Origin: a virus
Virus record (IMG/VR): IMGVR_UViG_3300011261_000079
Location: 1 to 35,423 of that record
DNA: 35,423 bases
Strand: one strand, 5' to 3'
Part shown: positions 7,274 through 14,042 of the stretch, piece after piece
Position numbering within the stretch: position 1 is the first letter of the stretch
Layout: every line of letters begins with the position of its first letter
Program-made: the position numbers and the translations under genes
Notes under the pieces: generated by a model
The model's input: the letters and a program-made list of their open reading frames with translations, nothing else
Told to the model about the DNA's origin: nothing
Databases searched by the model: none

Positions 7274-7585
7274 TTAATATCCGTGAGTTTCTTGGTTCCA
7301 CTGGTCATATGTTTTCCCATCTTCAGTATCGTCTTTGAAATCTGAATCGTAAGCTAATTTGTATTCATTCGAAAATGAAATCAATTCGTTTAATAATGTC
7401 ATGTTTAAAACGACTTCATTATTTGTCATTTTATCTTTGATTGTGATTGTTTCAGTTTTGATGACAAATTGTCCAGTTGATTTGTTTGTCAGTAATTTCA
7501 ATGCGCGTTCTAACATATCATAAGTAAAAGGTACATCGCATAAATAAATTAATCCGGTTGTTGTGCAATAATAAGCATTTTTCAT
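7274..7585 (-). CDS. Hypothetical protein, 103 aa
   Basis: Alternating beta strands and helices (AYYCTTTGLIYLCDVPFTYD, ALKLLTNKSTGQFVIKTETI) are followed by an acidic C-terminus. It starts 2 nt after the preceding 50-aa gene, so both are served by the strong promoter at 7764-7793. It is probably an early, host-directed small protein, but the sequence shows no motif for that. Confidence 0.6.
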   Translation of the reverse strand: MKNAYYCTTTGLIYLCDVPFTYDMLERALKLLTNKSTGQFVIKTETITIKDKMTNNEVVLNMTLLNELISFSNEYKLAYDSDFKDDTEDGKTYDQWNQETHGY

Positions 7586-7587
7586 AA

Positions 7588-7740
7588 TTATAGTTTTAAA
7601 TCGTTATCAGTACAAGATTTACCATTCAATTTAACTTCGAACGCGTAAATTGTGTTTCCACATTCAAATTGAAAATTCATAAATGAATGAAGTTGTTGCA
7701 ATGTGTTGAAAGTTTCTTCGTAATTGGTTATCGTGTACAT
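7588..7740 (-). CDS. Hypothetical protein, 50 aa, first gene after promoter
   Basis: This short frame begins MYTITNYEETFNTLQQLHSF and continues with a beta-rich half (FECGNTIYAFEVKLNGKSC). Its start lies 24 nt downstream of the -7 box of the strong promoter at 7764-7793, so it heads that transcript. It has two cysteines but no CxxC. First position behind a strong early promoter is typical of host-takeover proteins, though the function is unknown. Confidence 0.55.
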   Translation of the reverse strand: MYTITNYEETFNTLQQLHSFMNFQFECGNTIYAFEVKLNGKSCTDNDLKL

Positions 7741-7763
7741 ATCAGTTGTTTTATTAAGATATT

Positions 7764-7793
7764 CAAATATACAGATATTTCTTTAATAGCAAA
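7764..7793 (-). promoter_or_regulatory. Strong Bacteroidota-type promoter (copy 1)
   Basis: On the minus strand it reads TTTG (7793-7790), an 18-nt spacer and TATATTTG (7771-7764), a full match to the Bacteroidota -33 TTTG / -7 TAnnTTTG consensus at a spacing close to that reported for the class. The spacer contains ATTAAAGAAATATCTG, nearly identical to the copies at 12749-12778 and 15414-15443, and the flank upstream (AAAGTC) is also shared with copy 2. It drives the leftward cluster of small genes. Confidence 0.8.
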
Positions 7794-7820
7794 GACTTTT
7801 CTATAATTATTTTATCTTTT

Positions 7821-7940
7821 TTACAATTGTCTGTATTTTCTCATGTAATTCGTATGATATGATTTGTTTCGTTTTCGCCATTCGATTGCGTAGATGCGCC
7901 TATATTCTTTCAATGCAGTTTCATACTGTTCATCTGTCAT
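7821..7940 (-). CDS. Tiny basic protein, 39 aa
   Basis: A 39-codon frame starts MTDEQYETALKEYRRIYAIE and is rich in arginine and tyrosine (WRKRNKSYHTNYMRKYRQ). The Y-x-x-x-Y-R pattern is like small helical nucleic-acid-binding peptides seen near replication genes. It lies between the RecA-like ATPase stop (7955) and the promoter region, and the spacing is consistent with a real gene. Confidence 0.5.
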   Translation of the reverse strand: MTDEQYETALKEYRRIYAIEWRKRNKSYHTNYMRKYRQL

Positions 7941-7954
7941 TGATGCAGTACGTA

Positions 7955-8785
7955 TCAAAAGAAATTATCAGTCGATTCAGTTGGCAAATGTTCTTTGTTA
8001 ATCATGAATGAAAAATCATCAAATGCAAAATTCCTTGAATATTTACAAACGACATTCATTGTATTGCCATCCGGTTCTGGTTCTACGAAAACAACAGTTT
8101 CAGCTTTTTTCAATACGGCGGATCCAATATGACCTACTGGTTTTTCAGTACCAAAATTTTTGTGTAAAATTCCTGTTATGTGACATTTCGCGTCTGCAGA
8201 CCATTTCAATAATTTGCCAGTCAGATCATTTGATTCTGTCAGTGAATTATAATCATTTACCAAATCAGCATATCCATCGATTGAAACGATACCTATTTTA
8301 TTTCGATATTCTGATTCGTTAATCAACCATTCGATGAATTGCAATCGTTCATTTGGAGTGTATCTTCGCAAACTGAATCCTTGATAATTTGAATTGATTG
8401 AACCAACCATTTCTGGGATCCTGCGAAATGTTCTTTGTGAATGAAACATTGATTGTTCAGTATCGATGTCTAAAATGTATTTATCGTTATTGTGATGACC
8501 TCGAATGTTAGGAAAATAATTTTGCGCCTCGCCTCCTTGATAGCATGCAAGAATTGCTGATTTCAAGAACGTTTTTTTCGATTTCGACGCTCCTACAATG
8601 CACGAATAATCTCCATACGATCCAAATGCAATTGGATATGAATTACCTTTATAATCAGATTCACCGATTGATATTGCAACTGGTTGAGGTTTTAATACCT
8701 CGTCTAAATTTACGAGTGCAGATTTTAATAAATCAGATCCATCGAATGTCGGATCAATGTTTTCGGGTGTAATTAATTCAATCAT
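7955..8785 (-). CDS. RecA-fold replication ATPase (RepA/DnaB-like helicase)
   Basis: The 276-aa protein is most likely the replicative helicase or helicase-like motor. The RecA-type core has a modified Walker A GASKSKKTF at about residues 65-73, where the usual glycine before the catalytic lysine is replaced by lysine. A Walker B-type strand IGIVSIDGYADL is at about residues 173-184, and a LLKWSADAKCHITGILHKNF segment matches the RepA/AAA_25 motif 3 region. The IDTEQS stretch fits motif 1a. No C-terminal primase or extra domain is present. It overlaps the preceding gene by 4 nt (ATGA), in an initiator - loader candidate - helicase order. Similar Walker A variants occur in Bacteroidota phage relatives, so the residue change is probably not a defect. 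Confidence 0.75.
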   Translation of the reverse strand: MIELITPENIDPTFDGSDLLKSALVNLDEVLKPQPVAISIGESDYKGNSYPIAFGSYGDYSCIVGASKSKKTFLKSAILACYQGGEAQNYFPNIRGHHNNDKYILDIDTEQSMFHSQRTFRRIPEMVGSINSNYQGFSLRRYTPNERLQFIEWLINESEYRNKIGIVSIDGYADLVNDYNSLTESNDLTGKLLKWSADAKCHITGILHKNFGTEKPVGHIGSAVLKKAETVVFVEPEPDGNTMNVVCKYSRNFAFDDFSFMINKEHLPTESTDNFF

Positions 8786-9279
8786 CGTCTTGTGTTGTTT
8801 ATTTGAGTGGTTATCATATCATCTAATCGTGTTATCAAATTTGAAATCGGTATTGAATCTTTCGATATTCTTTTTTTATCGTCTTCAGACAGTGACATGA
8901 ATTGCGAAACTTCGTCTGATTCATCATTTTCCTCGCGCTGAACGATTTTAATCCAGTCAGTTTCAATTTCCTTTGACTTGAATATCGATAACGTGTTTAG
9001 TTCGTTGTATGCAATTAAGATATTGTCGTAAAATATTTGAAGTGGTTGTTTCAATATATTTCGAATGTGCTTGTAAGTCGCTGTCGTGTCTTTGTATCTG
9101 AGCAAATTACCTTCGTACAAATATAAAAATAATTTAGCAAATGCAATATTATCGTATTGTTTTTCTCGTTCTTGATAATTTAAATCTTCAATGATTTTAT
9201 TCAATGCAGCAATTTGAGCTTCTGATTTCATTGATTTAGCAAGAAATTGAATTGCGAATTTTGAAGTATGAAATTTCAT
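8782..9279 (-). CDS. Hypothetical protein, candidate helicase loader, 165 aa
   Basis: The protein is mostly helical and is not recognised. It has an N-terminal region KFAIQFLAKSMKSEAQIAAL, a YLYEGNLLRYKDTTATYKHI segment and a charged C-terminus with many D and E. It overlaps the initiator gene and the helicase-like gene by 4 nt on each side, so its stoichiometry is probably coupled to both. In many phages this slot holds a loader or a DnaC/P-like adaptor. That is context inference only, as I see no AAA+ motif. Confidence 0.6.
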   Translation of the reverse strand: MKFHTSKFAIQFLAKSMKSEAQIAALNKIIEDLNYQEREKQYDNIAFAKLFLYLYEGNLLRYKDTTATYKHIRNILKQPLQIFYDNILIAYNELNTLSIFKSKEIETDWIKIVQREENDESDEVSQFMSLSEDDKKRISKDSIPISNLITRLDDMITTQINNTRR

Positions 9280-9917
9280 AATTTACCTTTTTGAGTGTCC
9301 ATGATTCGTTTTTTGTTCCATGTTTTTAATCTGCGATTGATGTCGAATGATGTTTGCTTTTCGAATCTCATTTTTTTATCACGAGGCCCAGCTTCAGTCC
9401 AATATTCTGCAAATTCATTCAACATCGCAGAAGGATATTTAACATCATTTTCAATTAAACAGTTTTTAATATCATCGATAAATGTTTTTTTCCTTTCGCC
9501 TATAGTAATACTTGTATTACTCTTGTTTAATGGTTTAGTTGTTGCTATCCGTTTGTCTTTGGATTGTTTTCTGCTTGCTTTCCTTAATTCAAGATCTTGA
9601 TATTCGTCATATTTTACAACTGTTATAATCGAAAATCTGTTTGAGGAGGTGGTAACAATTTCGCCAGTCGATTTTAAATTCGAAATTCGTTTTCTTAATT
9701 GAGGTATTGTCATATTAGTTGCTGCAGATAAATTGTTCAATGATGTGACAATCTGACCTCGTTTGATTGTTTGTCCTCGCCATTGTTTATCTTCCCAATT
9801 AACCGTCAAAATTAAATGAATGAATAATTTGATTGATAGTGCGTCATCGTACCATTCCCAGTTAGTAAATGCACGATACAAAACAATGAAGCCCATTTTG
9901 GTTGTTTCTTCGCTCAT
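9276..9917 (-). CDS. Replication initiator with winged-helix N-terminus (DnaD/O-like)
   Basis: The N-terminal ~110 residues have the common phage replication-protein pattern: MGFIVLYRAFTNWEWYDD, then VNWEDKQWRGQTIKRGQIVT, then a winged helix (LNNLSAATNMTIPQLRKRIS and LKSTGEIVTTSSNRFSIITV). A basic low-complexity linker follows (ASRKQSKDKRIATTK, near residues 114-128). The C-terminal segment FAEYWTEAGPRDKKMRFEKQ, then RRLKTWNKKR, is shared with many phage initiators and may bind the helicase or single-stranded DNA. The linker DNA contains the inverted repeat and the 23-bp sequence that recur at 31191-31243, so the gene may carry an origin inside it, as in lambda O. Confidence 0.75.
   Translation of the reverse strand: MSEETTKMGFIVLYRAFTNWEWYDDALSIKLFIHLILTVNWEDKQWRGQTIKRGQIVTSLNNLSAATNMTIPQLRKRISNLKSTGEIVTTSSNRFSIITVVKYDEYQDLELRKASRKQSKDKRIATTKPLNKSNTSITIGERKKTFIDDIKNCLIENDVKYPSAMLNEFAEYWTEAGPRDKKMRFEKQTSFDINRRLKTWNKKRIMDTQKGKL
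9504..9555. repeat. Inverted repeat plus 23-bp sequence shared with the intergenic iteron site
   Basis: AGTAATAC-TT-GTATTACT (9504-9521) is a perfect 8-2-8 inverted repeat. Eleven bases later, 9533-9555 is identical over 23 bp to 31221-31243. The second locus has its own perfect 8-2-8 inverted repeat with the same TT centre and the same 'cctata' edge, and only a 2-nt length difference between repeat and identity. This copy is coding and encodes the initiator's linker. It is a candidate initiator-binding site or origin. Confidence 0.6.
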
Positions 9918-9924
9918 GATTGTG

Positions 9925-10137
9925 TTATCTTTTTAAGTTGGTGTAATAATTTTCTTTCCAAACAATAGGAATGCCAAAATGTGTTTTAAATGCGAAGTCG
10001 ATAGTTGATTGTGCTATCTGTTCAAACTCTAAACATCGAATGTATTTAGGATCCTTGATTATGGAAAGAACAAACTTACGTTTTTCTGGTTGACTTTTCA
10101 AAGAATTATATTTAATTATTGCTTCTTTTTTGTTCAT
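9925..10137 (-). CDS. Hypothetical protein, 70 aa
   Basis: A basic helical start (MNKKEAIIKYNSLKSQPEKR) and a compact C-terminal half (FEQIAQSTIDFAFKTHFGIP, then WKENYY). It starts with an ATG overlapping the stop of the 50-aa gene by one base and ends 7 nt before the initiator start. One AGGATCCT octamer encodes K-D-P-K here. Unknown function, perhaps an initiator partner from its position. Confidence 0.55.
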   Translation of the reverse strand: MNKKEAIIKYNSLKSQPEKRKFVLSIIKDPKYIRCLEFEQIAQSTIDFAFKTHFGIPIVWKENYYTNLKR

Positions 10138-10289
10138 TAGAATAGGAATTGTTGGTTATCAGTTACAATTTGCGATGCATGAAAGGTCGTTTTTATCATG
10201 CATTCGATTCGATCTCCATCTTGTTTTTCAAAGATTGCTTCAATCACTTTTCCACCTGATGAAAAGTGAATTACGTCACCGCGTTTCAT
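10137..10289 (-). CDS. Hypothetical protein, 50 aa
   Basis: This frame begins MKRGDVIHFSSGGKVIEAIF and is beta-rich (EKQDGDRIECMIKTTF), like a small SH3-type barrel or a KOW-like fold. Both ends overlap neighbours by one base (TAATG), which strongly supports coupled translation in the replication operon. No known family is recognised. Confidence 0.6.
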   Translation of the reverse strand: MKRGDVIHFSSGGKVIEAIFEKQDGDRIECMIKTTFHASQIVTDNQQFLF

Positions 10290-11467
10290 TAAAATAATGT
10301 CATTTGATTCTGAGCAACGTGCTTAAATGCATCTGCATTGAATGTCACAATATCAGTTGATTGATCTGAAGCATCGCCAATATATTTATACGATTTAGTT
10401 ATTGCATTTCGCATTTTCAACATTCCTCCTTTGTCTGATGATTGTTGTTTTTCCATCCATTCAGAATTTAATTGTTCTTTTTTAACTTGATTCGTCAATT
10501 TCCATCGATGTTCATTTTTTTTCATTGCACCGAATAATGCTGGATTTGATGTTTTAATGTACATATTTTTATTGTCAGCTTTGTACAATGCGCCAAAATA
10601 ATCGATGATTTGAAATCCAATACCCAAGCCTTGATAATCAGGTAAAACTACAACTCGTGAAATACGATATCCATTTTCAATGTTGCCATGAGGAAAAGGT
10701 AAAATTGCAATAAATCCAACTGGTTTGTCGTTCATTATCCAAACAAAACATTTTGCTGCCTTGTTTAGGTCCTGACTCATATAATGACTTGATTTGAATA
10801 TATTCCAAGTTTCATATCGACATCGAAATATCTGAAGTTCAATTTTTGGCCTTGATTGCCGAAGACATGACGCTCTCTCAAGACGCCCTTTAATCGGTGA
10901 ATATGTCCAATCCGGTTGTAACCATTCCATTATATCGAAATGACATGATGCAAGAACGATCTTCTTTTTTTCACGTCTTATGTATTTTTGCAATGCATTG
11001 CTCATCGCCTTTGCAACATCTCGATCTACGACAGATGTAAACTCATCGATTAAAATAACTTCGCCTATTTTCGCCTTACCGACTTTGTATGCAAGTGCAG
11101 CTCGATATTGTTCTCCGTTCGATAATAATGCAAAAGGTCGCAACCATGTAGGAACAGCGGATAAACCCATTGCAGATAATAAAAATGTTGCTTCTTTCGG
11201 TGTCATCCAGTCGAAATTCGATATCAAAGGTTTTTTATCATCGAATTGATCTTCAGTCAATGACCCAAATTCTTTCAACAATGTAGTTTTTCCTGTACCA
11301 GATCCACCGTAAATAACTCCGATATTCCATTCAAACGTTTTCGCCTCACCAAAATTAATAGGTATTTTAACTGACGTTTCGTCTTTGTTTTGAATGTCAA
11401 ATGCTTCATAAACATATTCTGTATATTCGTCATTTATTATTTTATTTGTTCGTTCAATGTATTTCAT
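10289..11467 (-). CDS. ABC-type ATPase fused to GNAT acetyltransferase
   Basis: This is a 392-aa two-domain protein. Residues ~45-190 form an ABC ATPase: Walker A GGSGTGKTT (about 54-62), signature LLSNGEQ (about 114-120, where classical ABC proteins have LSGGQ), Walker B EVILIDE (136-142) with its catalytic glutamate, and an H-loop ASCHFD (His about 176). There are no membrane segments, so it is not a transporter but resembles soluble ABC ATPases of DNA or translation metabolism. Residues ~205-345 are a GNAT fold: strands FVWIMNDKPVGFIAILPF, then VVVLPDYQGLGIG (about 272-284), the acetyl-CoA pyrophosphate-binding loop. It lies in the replication operon between a DnaA-like protein and the initiator. 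A DNA- or protein-modification role (for example Mom-like chemistry) is speculation. Confidence 0.8.
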   Translation of the reverse strand: MKYIERTNKIINDEYTEYVYEAFDIQNKDETSVKIPINFGEAKTFEWNIGVIYGGSGTGKTTLLKEFGSLTEDQFDDKKPLISNFDWMTPKEATFLLSAMGLSAVPTWLRPFALLSNGEQYRAALAYKVGKAKIGEVILIDEFTSVVDRDVAKAMSNALQKYIRREKKKIVLASCHFDIMEWLQPDWTYSPIKGRLERASCLRQSRPKIELQIFRCRYETWNIFKSSHYMSQDLNKAAKCFVWIMNDKPVGFIAILPFPHGNIENGYRISRVVVLPDYQGLGIGFQIIDYFGALYKADNKNMYIKTSNPALFGAMKKNEHRWKLTNQVKKEQLNSEWMEKQQSSDKGGMLKMRNAITKSYKYIGDASDQSTDIVTFNADAFKHVAQNQMTLF

Positions 11468-11470
11468 GAT

Positions 11471-11884
11471 TTATACAATTTTATGTTCTTCGTTTGCATT
11501 AATTTTATATCTGTATGGATTTGCACAAGTATCTCTCAATGTGCCAGTTTTCATCATTGTTAATCGTCTTGAATCGTATTTCAAACGTGAAACTGTATTC
11601 TTGTAAATCCAAAATTGAACTTGATTTGGCGCGTCCACTTCAGCGTCAAATTCATACAATCCATGAATGATTGAAGAATGATCTCTGTTGATGTAAAATG
11701 CACATTCGGCTAACCTGAAATCATCGCCTAACATTTCTCTCGTGATTCCCATATAAACATTTCGTGCTTTAACGGCAAGTTGCGCTCGTGATTCGGTGCT
11801 CAAATCGAGGATCCTGCACTCTTGTTCAAGTGCAGTTTTAACCTCGATAAATACATGAGCATGATTGATTGATTCGCGTCTCAT
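11471..11884 (-). CDS. DnaA domain IV-like DNA-binding protein
   Basis: The 137-aa protein contains a stretch matching the C-terminal DNA-binding domain of DnaA: AVKARNVYMGITREMLG (about residues 37-53), AECAFYINRDHSSIIHGL (about 59-76). NRDHSSIIHG corresponds to the DnaA signature GRDHTTVLHA that contacts the DnaA box. There is no AAA+ domain, so it cannot itself melt DNA; it could mark an origin or compete with host DnaA. It sits 3 nt upstream of the ABC-GNAT gene in the replication operon. I found no clear DnaA boxes by eye, so its site is unknown. Confidence 0.75.
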   Translation of the reverse strand: MRRESINHAHVFIEVKTALEQECRILDLSTESRAQLAVKARNVYMGITREMLGDDFRLAECAFYINRDHSSIIHGLYEFDAEVDAPNQVQFWIYKNTVSRLKYDSRRLTMMKTGTLRDTCANPYRYKINANEEHKIV

Positions 11885-11888
11885 AATT

Positions 11889-12212
11889 TTATACGTATTT
11901 TTGATTAATAATAATTTCTTTTTCGAATGTCAAAAGCTTCTCGTTTTCAAATCCAAATTCATTCATTAATTTACGAATGATTTCATTAATGATTTCGACA
12001 TCATCTGTAGTTTTAGCAACTTCAAACACTCGTTTTCCGTCATTTGCTTCGCTGAAATAAACTGCAAAATATCTTTTATTATTGTCATCTGCAAATCCAG
12101 ACAATGCATAATATTCTTTGTAATAATGAGATTCATTTCCTGTAAAATAATCATTTGGATTAACATCTACTTTGGCTGCAAATGCATTAGCTAGTTTTTT
12201 TAAATTTGTCAT
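11889..12212 (-). CDS. Hypothetical acidic protein, 107 aa
   Basis: The start is chosen from a MTNLKKLANAFAAK N-terminus with the usual A-rich leader. The body is alpha/beta (EYYALSGFADDNNKRYFAVY, then FEVAKTTDDVEIINEIIRKL), possibly a small two-layer fold. It directly precedes the DnaA-like gene by 4 nt and is therefore probably co-translated. Not recognised. Confidence 0.6.
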   Translation of the reverse strand: MTNLKKLANAFAAKVDVNPNDYFTGNESHYYKEYYALSGFADDNNKRYFAVYFSEANDGKRVFEVAKTTDDVEIINEIIRKLMNEFGFENEKLLTFEKEIIINQKYV

Positions 12213-12247
12213 GATTGATTGTTTTTTATGATTGATTAATTGATTGA

Positions 12248-12475
12248 TTATTCGCTGAAATCGTTTTCATTATCTTCGTGCAATGATTCGATTAATGAAT
12301 GTAAAGATGAATCGTGAGGATTTCCATTGCCCAATAATTGACTGAATCCGTATTTACCGTAAGCACGATAGTTTGATTCAATTGAAGTTCCTGCAACTGC
12401 ATCATCTACGATAGACATTGCTTCTTGAATCATATTGATTGCTTCTTCGATTTGTTGTTGTTTTTCGTAACTCAT
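12248..12475 (-). CDS. Hypothetical acidic protein, 75 aa
   Basis: An N-terminal helix rich in Q, E and I (QQQIEEAINMIQEAMSIVDD) is followed by a flexible, glycine/serine-rich and acidic C-terminus (HEDNENDFSE). It is acidic overall, which could suit a DNA mimic or an inhibitor, but this is only a charge observation. The hairpin at 12496-12529 lies in its leader, about 20 nt before the ATG. Confidence 0.55.
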   Translation of the reverse strand: MSYEKQQQIEEAINMIQEAMSIVDDAVAGTSIESNYRAYGKYGFSQLLGNGNPHDSSLHSLIESLHEDNENDFSE

Positions 12476-12495
12476 AATTTCTGGTTGTTTTAATT

Positions 12496-12529
12496 GGGTT
12501 AGGAATCCACTTCGTCTGACGCCTAACCC
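12496..12529. other. Perfect 8-bp hairpin in leader of the 75-aa gene
   Basis: GGGTTAGG (12496-12503) and CCTAACCC (12522-12529) form a perfect 8-bp stem with an 18-nt loop. On the minus strand the stem is followed by AATTAAAA, not a T-run, so it is not a good terminator. It is unusually GC-rich for this genome and sits between the 58-aa gene and the start of the 75-aa gene. It could be an operator, an mRNA-stability element or a translational control hairpin. Confidence 0.5.
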
Positions 12530-12545
12530 GTTTCTTGAATAATTA

Positions 12546-12722
12546 TTATAAAAAGTTGTTTTGTTTACATATTGCTATAAATTCAGATATACTCATTAAT
12601 TTGTCTGAACATAAAACTTTATCGATTCTTCTAACTTCAACGTCCCAACCTTTGTAGATGAAATAAATCGTACAAAATTCGTTATCGATTAGTGTGCTTC
12701 TGAATTGTTTTGTAGTTGTCAT
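12546..12722 (-). CDS. Hypothetical protein, 58 aa, first gene after promoter
   Basis: A 58-codon frame beginning MTTTKQFRSTLIDNEFCTIY, with a beta-rich first half (FIYKGWDVEVRRIDKV) and a C-terminal helix (KLMSISEFIAICKQNN). Its start is 27 nt downstream of the -7 box at 12749-12756, so it is the leading gene of that transcript. Confidence 0.6.
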   Translation of the reverse strand: MTTTKQFRSTLIDNEFCTIYFIYKGWDVEVRRIDKVLCSDKLMSISEFIAICKQNNFL

Positions 12723-12748
12723 AATGTATATTTTAATTGATTACTCAA

Positions 12749-12778
12749 CAAATATACAGACATATTTCAATTAGCAAA
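12749..12778 (-). promoter_or_regulatory. Strong Bacteroidota-type promoter (copy 2)
   Basis: TTTG (12778-12775), an 18-nt spacer and TATATTTG (12756-12749) on the minus strand. Spacer and flanks repeat those of the promoter at 7764-7793: both are preceded by TAATTATAGAAAAGTC and both carry TCTG just before the -7 box. It should drive the replication operon starting at the 58-aa gene. Confidence 0.8.
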
Positions 12779-12791
12779 GACTTTTCTATAA

Positions 12792-12890
12792 TTATTTTGG
12801 GTCAATTGTTTCGAAAACCACTTCGATTTCGTTTATATCGATTGGCTGGCTTGCATTTTCGTCATTAAAATTATTTTTGTTTATTTTCAT
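12792..12890 (-). CDS. Possible tiny protein, 32 aa
   Basis: A short frame beginning MKINKNNFNDENASQP, acidic in its second half (INEIEVVFETIDPK). It overlaps the end of the HNH gene by 20 nt and ends 13 nt before the promoter copy 2. Its position and A-rich leader fit a real gene, but a frame of this length can occur by chance. Confidence 0.35.
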   Translation of the reverse strand: MKINKNNFNDENASQPIDINEIEVVFETIDPK

Positions 12891-13266
12891 AATATTCGAT
12901 TTGACTTAATAAATGTTTTAATAATTCTTCCTTTTCGAACTTCTTGAGTTTCGAAATACCATGGGCTTTGTGTCGTAATTCACTCATCCATGCTTCGCCT
13001 TTTTCTTTGTACAACCATTCAGTAAATTCGACCGGAGTTTTGTGTGCAGAAAATGACGATGAAAATACATGATGCCCAGTACATAAACATATTCCGTTTA
13101 TAGTATCCCATCTTGTCGAACGGTTCGAACGTGAATAAATATGATGCGATTCTAATCGTTTAACTCTTGTGTTGCAATATTCACATCTAAAACCTGCGCG
13201 ATGTTTGACTAATAATGACCATGCACGGTCTAATTTTCCATCTATACCTTTTAACTGTTTCATCAA
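12871..13266 (-). CDS. HNH endonuclease, 131 aa
   Basis: The zinc-bound HNH fold is shown by CEYC (about residues 28-31), the catalytic-region SHHIYSRS (His about 41-42), and a later CLCTGHHVFSS with the second metal pair (about 60-66). The C-terminal half is lysine-rich and helical (SKLKKFEKEELLKHLLSQIE). It lies at the end of the recombination cassette and overlaps the preceding gene by 4 nt. It could be a NinG-like resolvase-type nuclease or a general DNA-processing HNH. It is not a homing endonuclease on this evidence, as it is integrated in an operon. Confidence 0.85.
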   Translation of the reverse strand: MMKQLKGIDGKLDRAWSLLVKHRAGFRCEYCNTRVKRLESHHIYSRSNRSTRWDTINGICLCTGHHVFSSSFSAHKTPVEFTEWLYKEKGEAWMSELRHKAHGISKLKKFEKEELLKHLLSQIEYYENKQK

Positions 13267-13616
13267 TCTAATTTGTTTTTGAAATGATTAATAATTCCTT
13301 CCATTTGATGATTGTAGTAATCATCGAATATTTTATATCCTTTAGGATCCTGTTCGAAGTTACAAAATAAAACGGCTCGCATTCTTTGAGATTTAGATTT
13401 TCCTGTATCTTCATAATCTGATTTCAATGATTCCAACATCTTAATTTCATTCGTTTTTAATGCATCTTCCTTGAATGCAAGAAATCCAAACCGCCCAATA
13501 TTATGAGCGATTTGGACTAATTGTTCTCCAGTCGGTTCTTGCGTTTCAAACGTTATTTTCAATGTCTTATCTTTCAAAGACCTGTAAACATCCAATGTAG
13601 CACCGATTAGTATCAT
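13263..13616 (-). CDS. Hypothetical protein of recombination cassette, 117 aa
   Basis: It begins MILIGATLDVYRSLKDKTLK and has a beta strand then two helices, followed by KSKSQRMRAVLFCNFEQDPK and an aromatic C-terminus (YYNHQMEGIINHFKNKL). The ATGA-type overlaps with genes on both sides show tight coupling with the ERF-HNH operon. Similar genes accompany ERF annealing proteins in related phages, probably supporting recombination. The exact role is unknown. Confidence 0.65.
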   Translation of the reverse strand: MILIGATLDVYRSLKDKTLKITFETQEPTGEQLVQIAHNIGRFGFLAFKEDALKTNEIKMLESLKSDYEDTGKSKSQRMRAVLFCNFEQDPKGYKIFDDYYNHQMEGIINHFKNKLD

Positions 13617-14038
13617 TTCCTGATTTGTTTTAATATCATCGATGATTTTCTATTGACGACTGTAGGCAACTCAAGGATCTCACCATTTTCATCCACTGAA
13701 GTCAAACCTTGTTGAAATGATGCATATGCAGCTTTCATTTTTTGTTCTTCAGCTTTTAATTCATCTTTCAATTTCGCAACTGACGGACAATTATCATATT
13801 TAAATGTTTTGCCGCCATTTCGAAATTCGAATTTCCATCCACCGAATCCTTCTGGATAATCAGTTGAATGCATCGCGATTTCGTTAATGTTTTCATCCAT
13901 GAAATCTTTGATGAATTTCAATGGATGAACTAATTTAATTTTTAACTCGTGCAATGTTACAGTGGCTTCCATAATATTGATTTCGCCTTCATTCCATTTT
14001 GTAATTGTTCTTTCGATTTTTTCTAATACTTCAGTCAT
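13613..14038 (-). CDS. Hypothetical protein next to ERF, 141 aa
   Basis: N-terminal helices (LEKIERTITKWNEGEINIME, then TLHELKIKLVHPLKFIKDFM) are followed by a beta-rich region, a lysine-rich helix (KLKDELKAEEQKMKAAYASF) and a basic tail. It starts 5 nt after the ERF stop and overlaps the next gene by 4 nt. Its position suggests a recombination accessory protein. I do not recognise a family. Confidence 0.65.
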   Translation of the reverse strand: MTEVLEKIERTITKWNEGEINIMEATVTLHELKIKLVHPLKFIKDFMDENINEIAMHSTDYPEGFGGWKFEFRNGGKTFKYDNCPSVAKLKDELKAEEQKMKAAYASFQQGLTSVDENGEILELPTVVNRKSSMILKQIRK

Positions 14039-14042
14039 AATT

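Noticed and set aside
12871-13266. Homing endonuclease
   Set aside because: The HNH gene is coupled by a 4-nt overlap to the recombination operon and no interrupted gene is visible.
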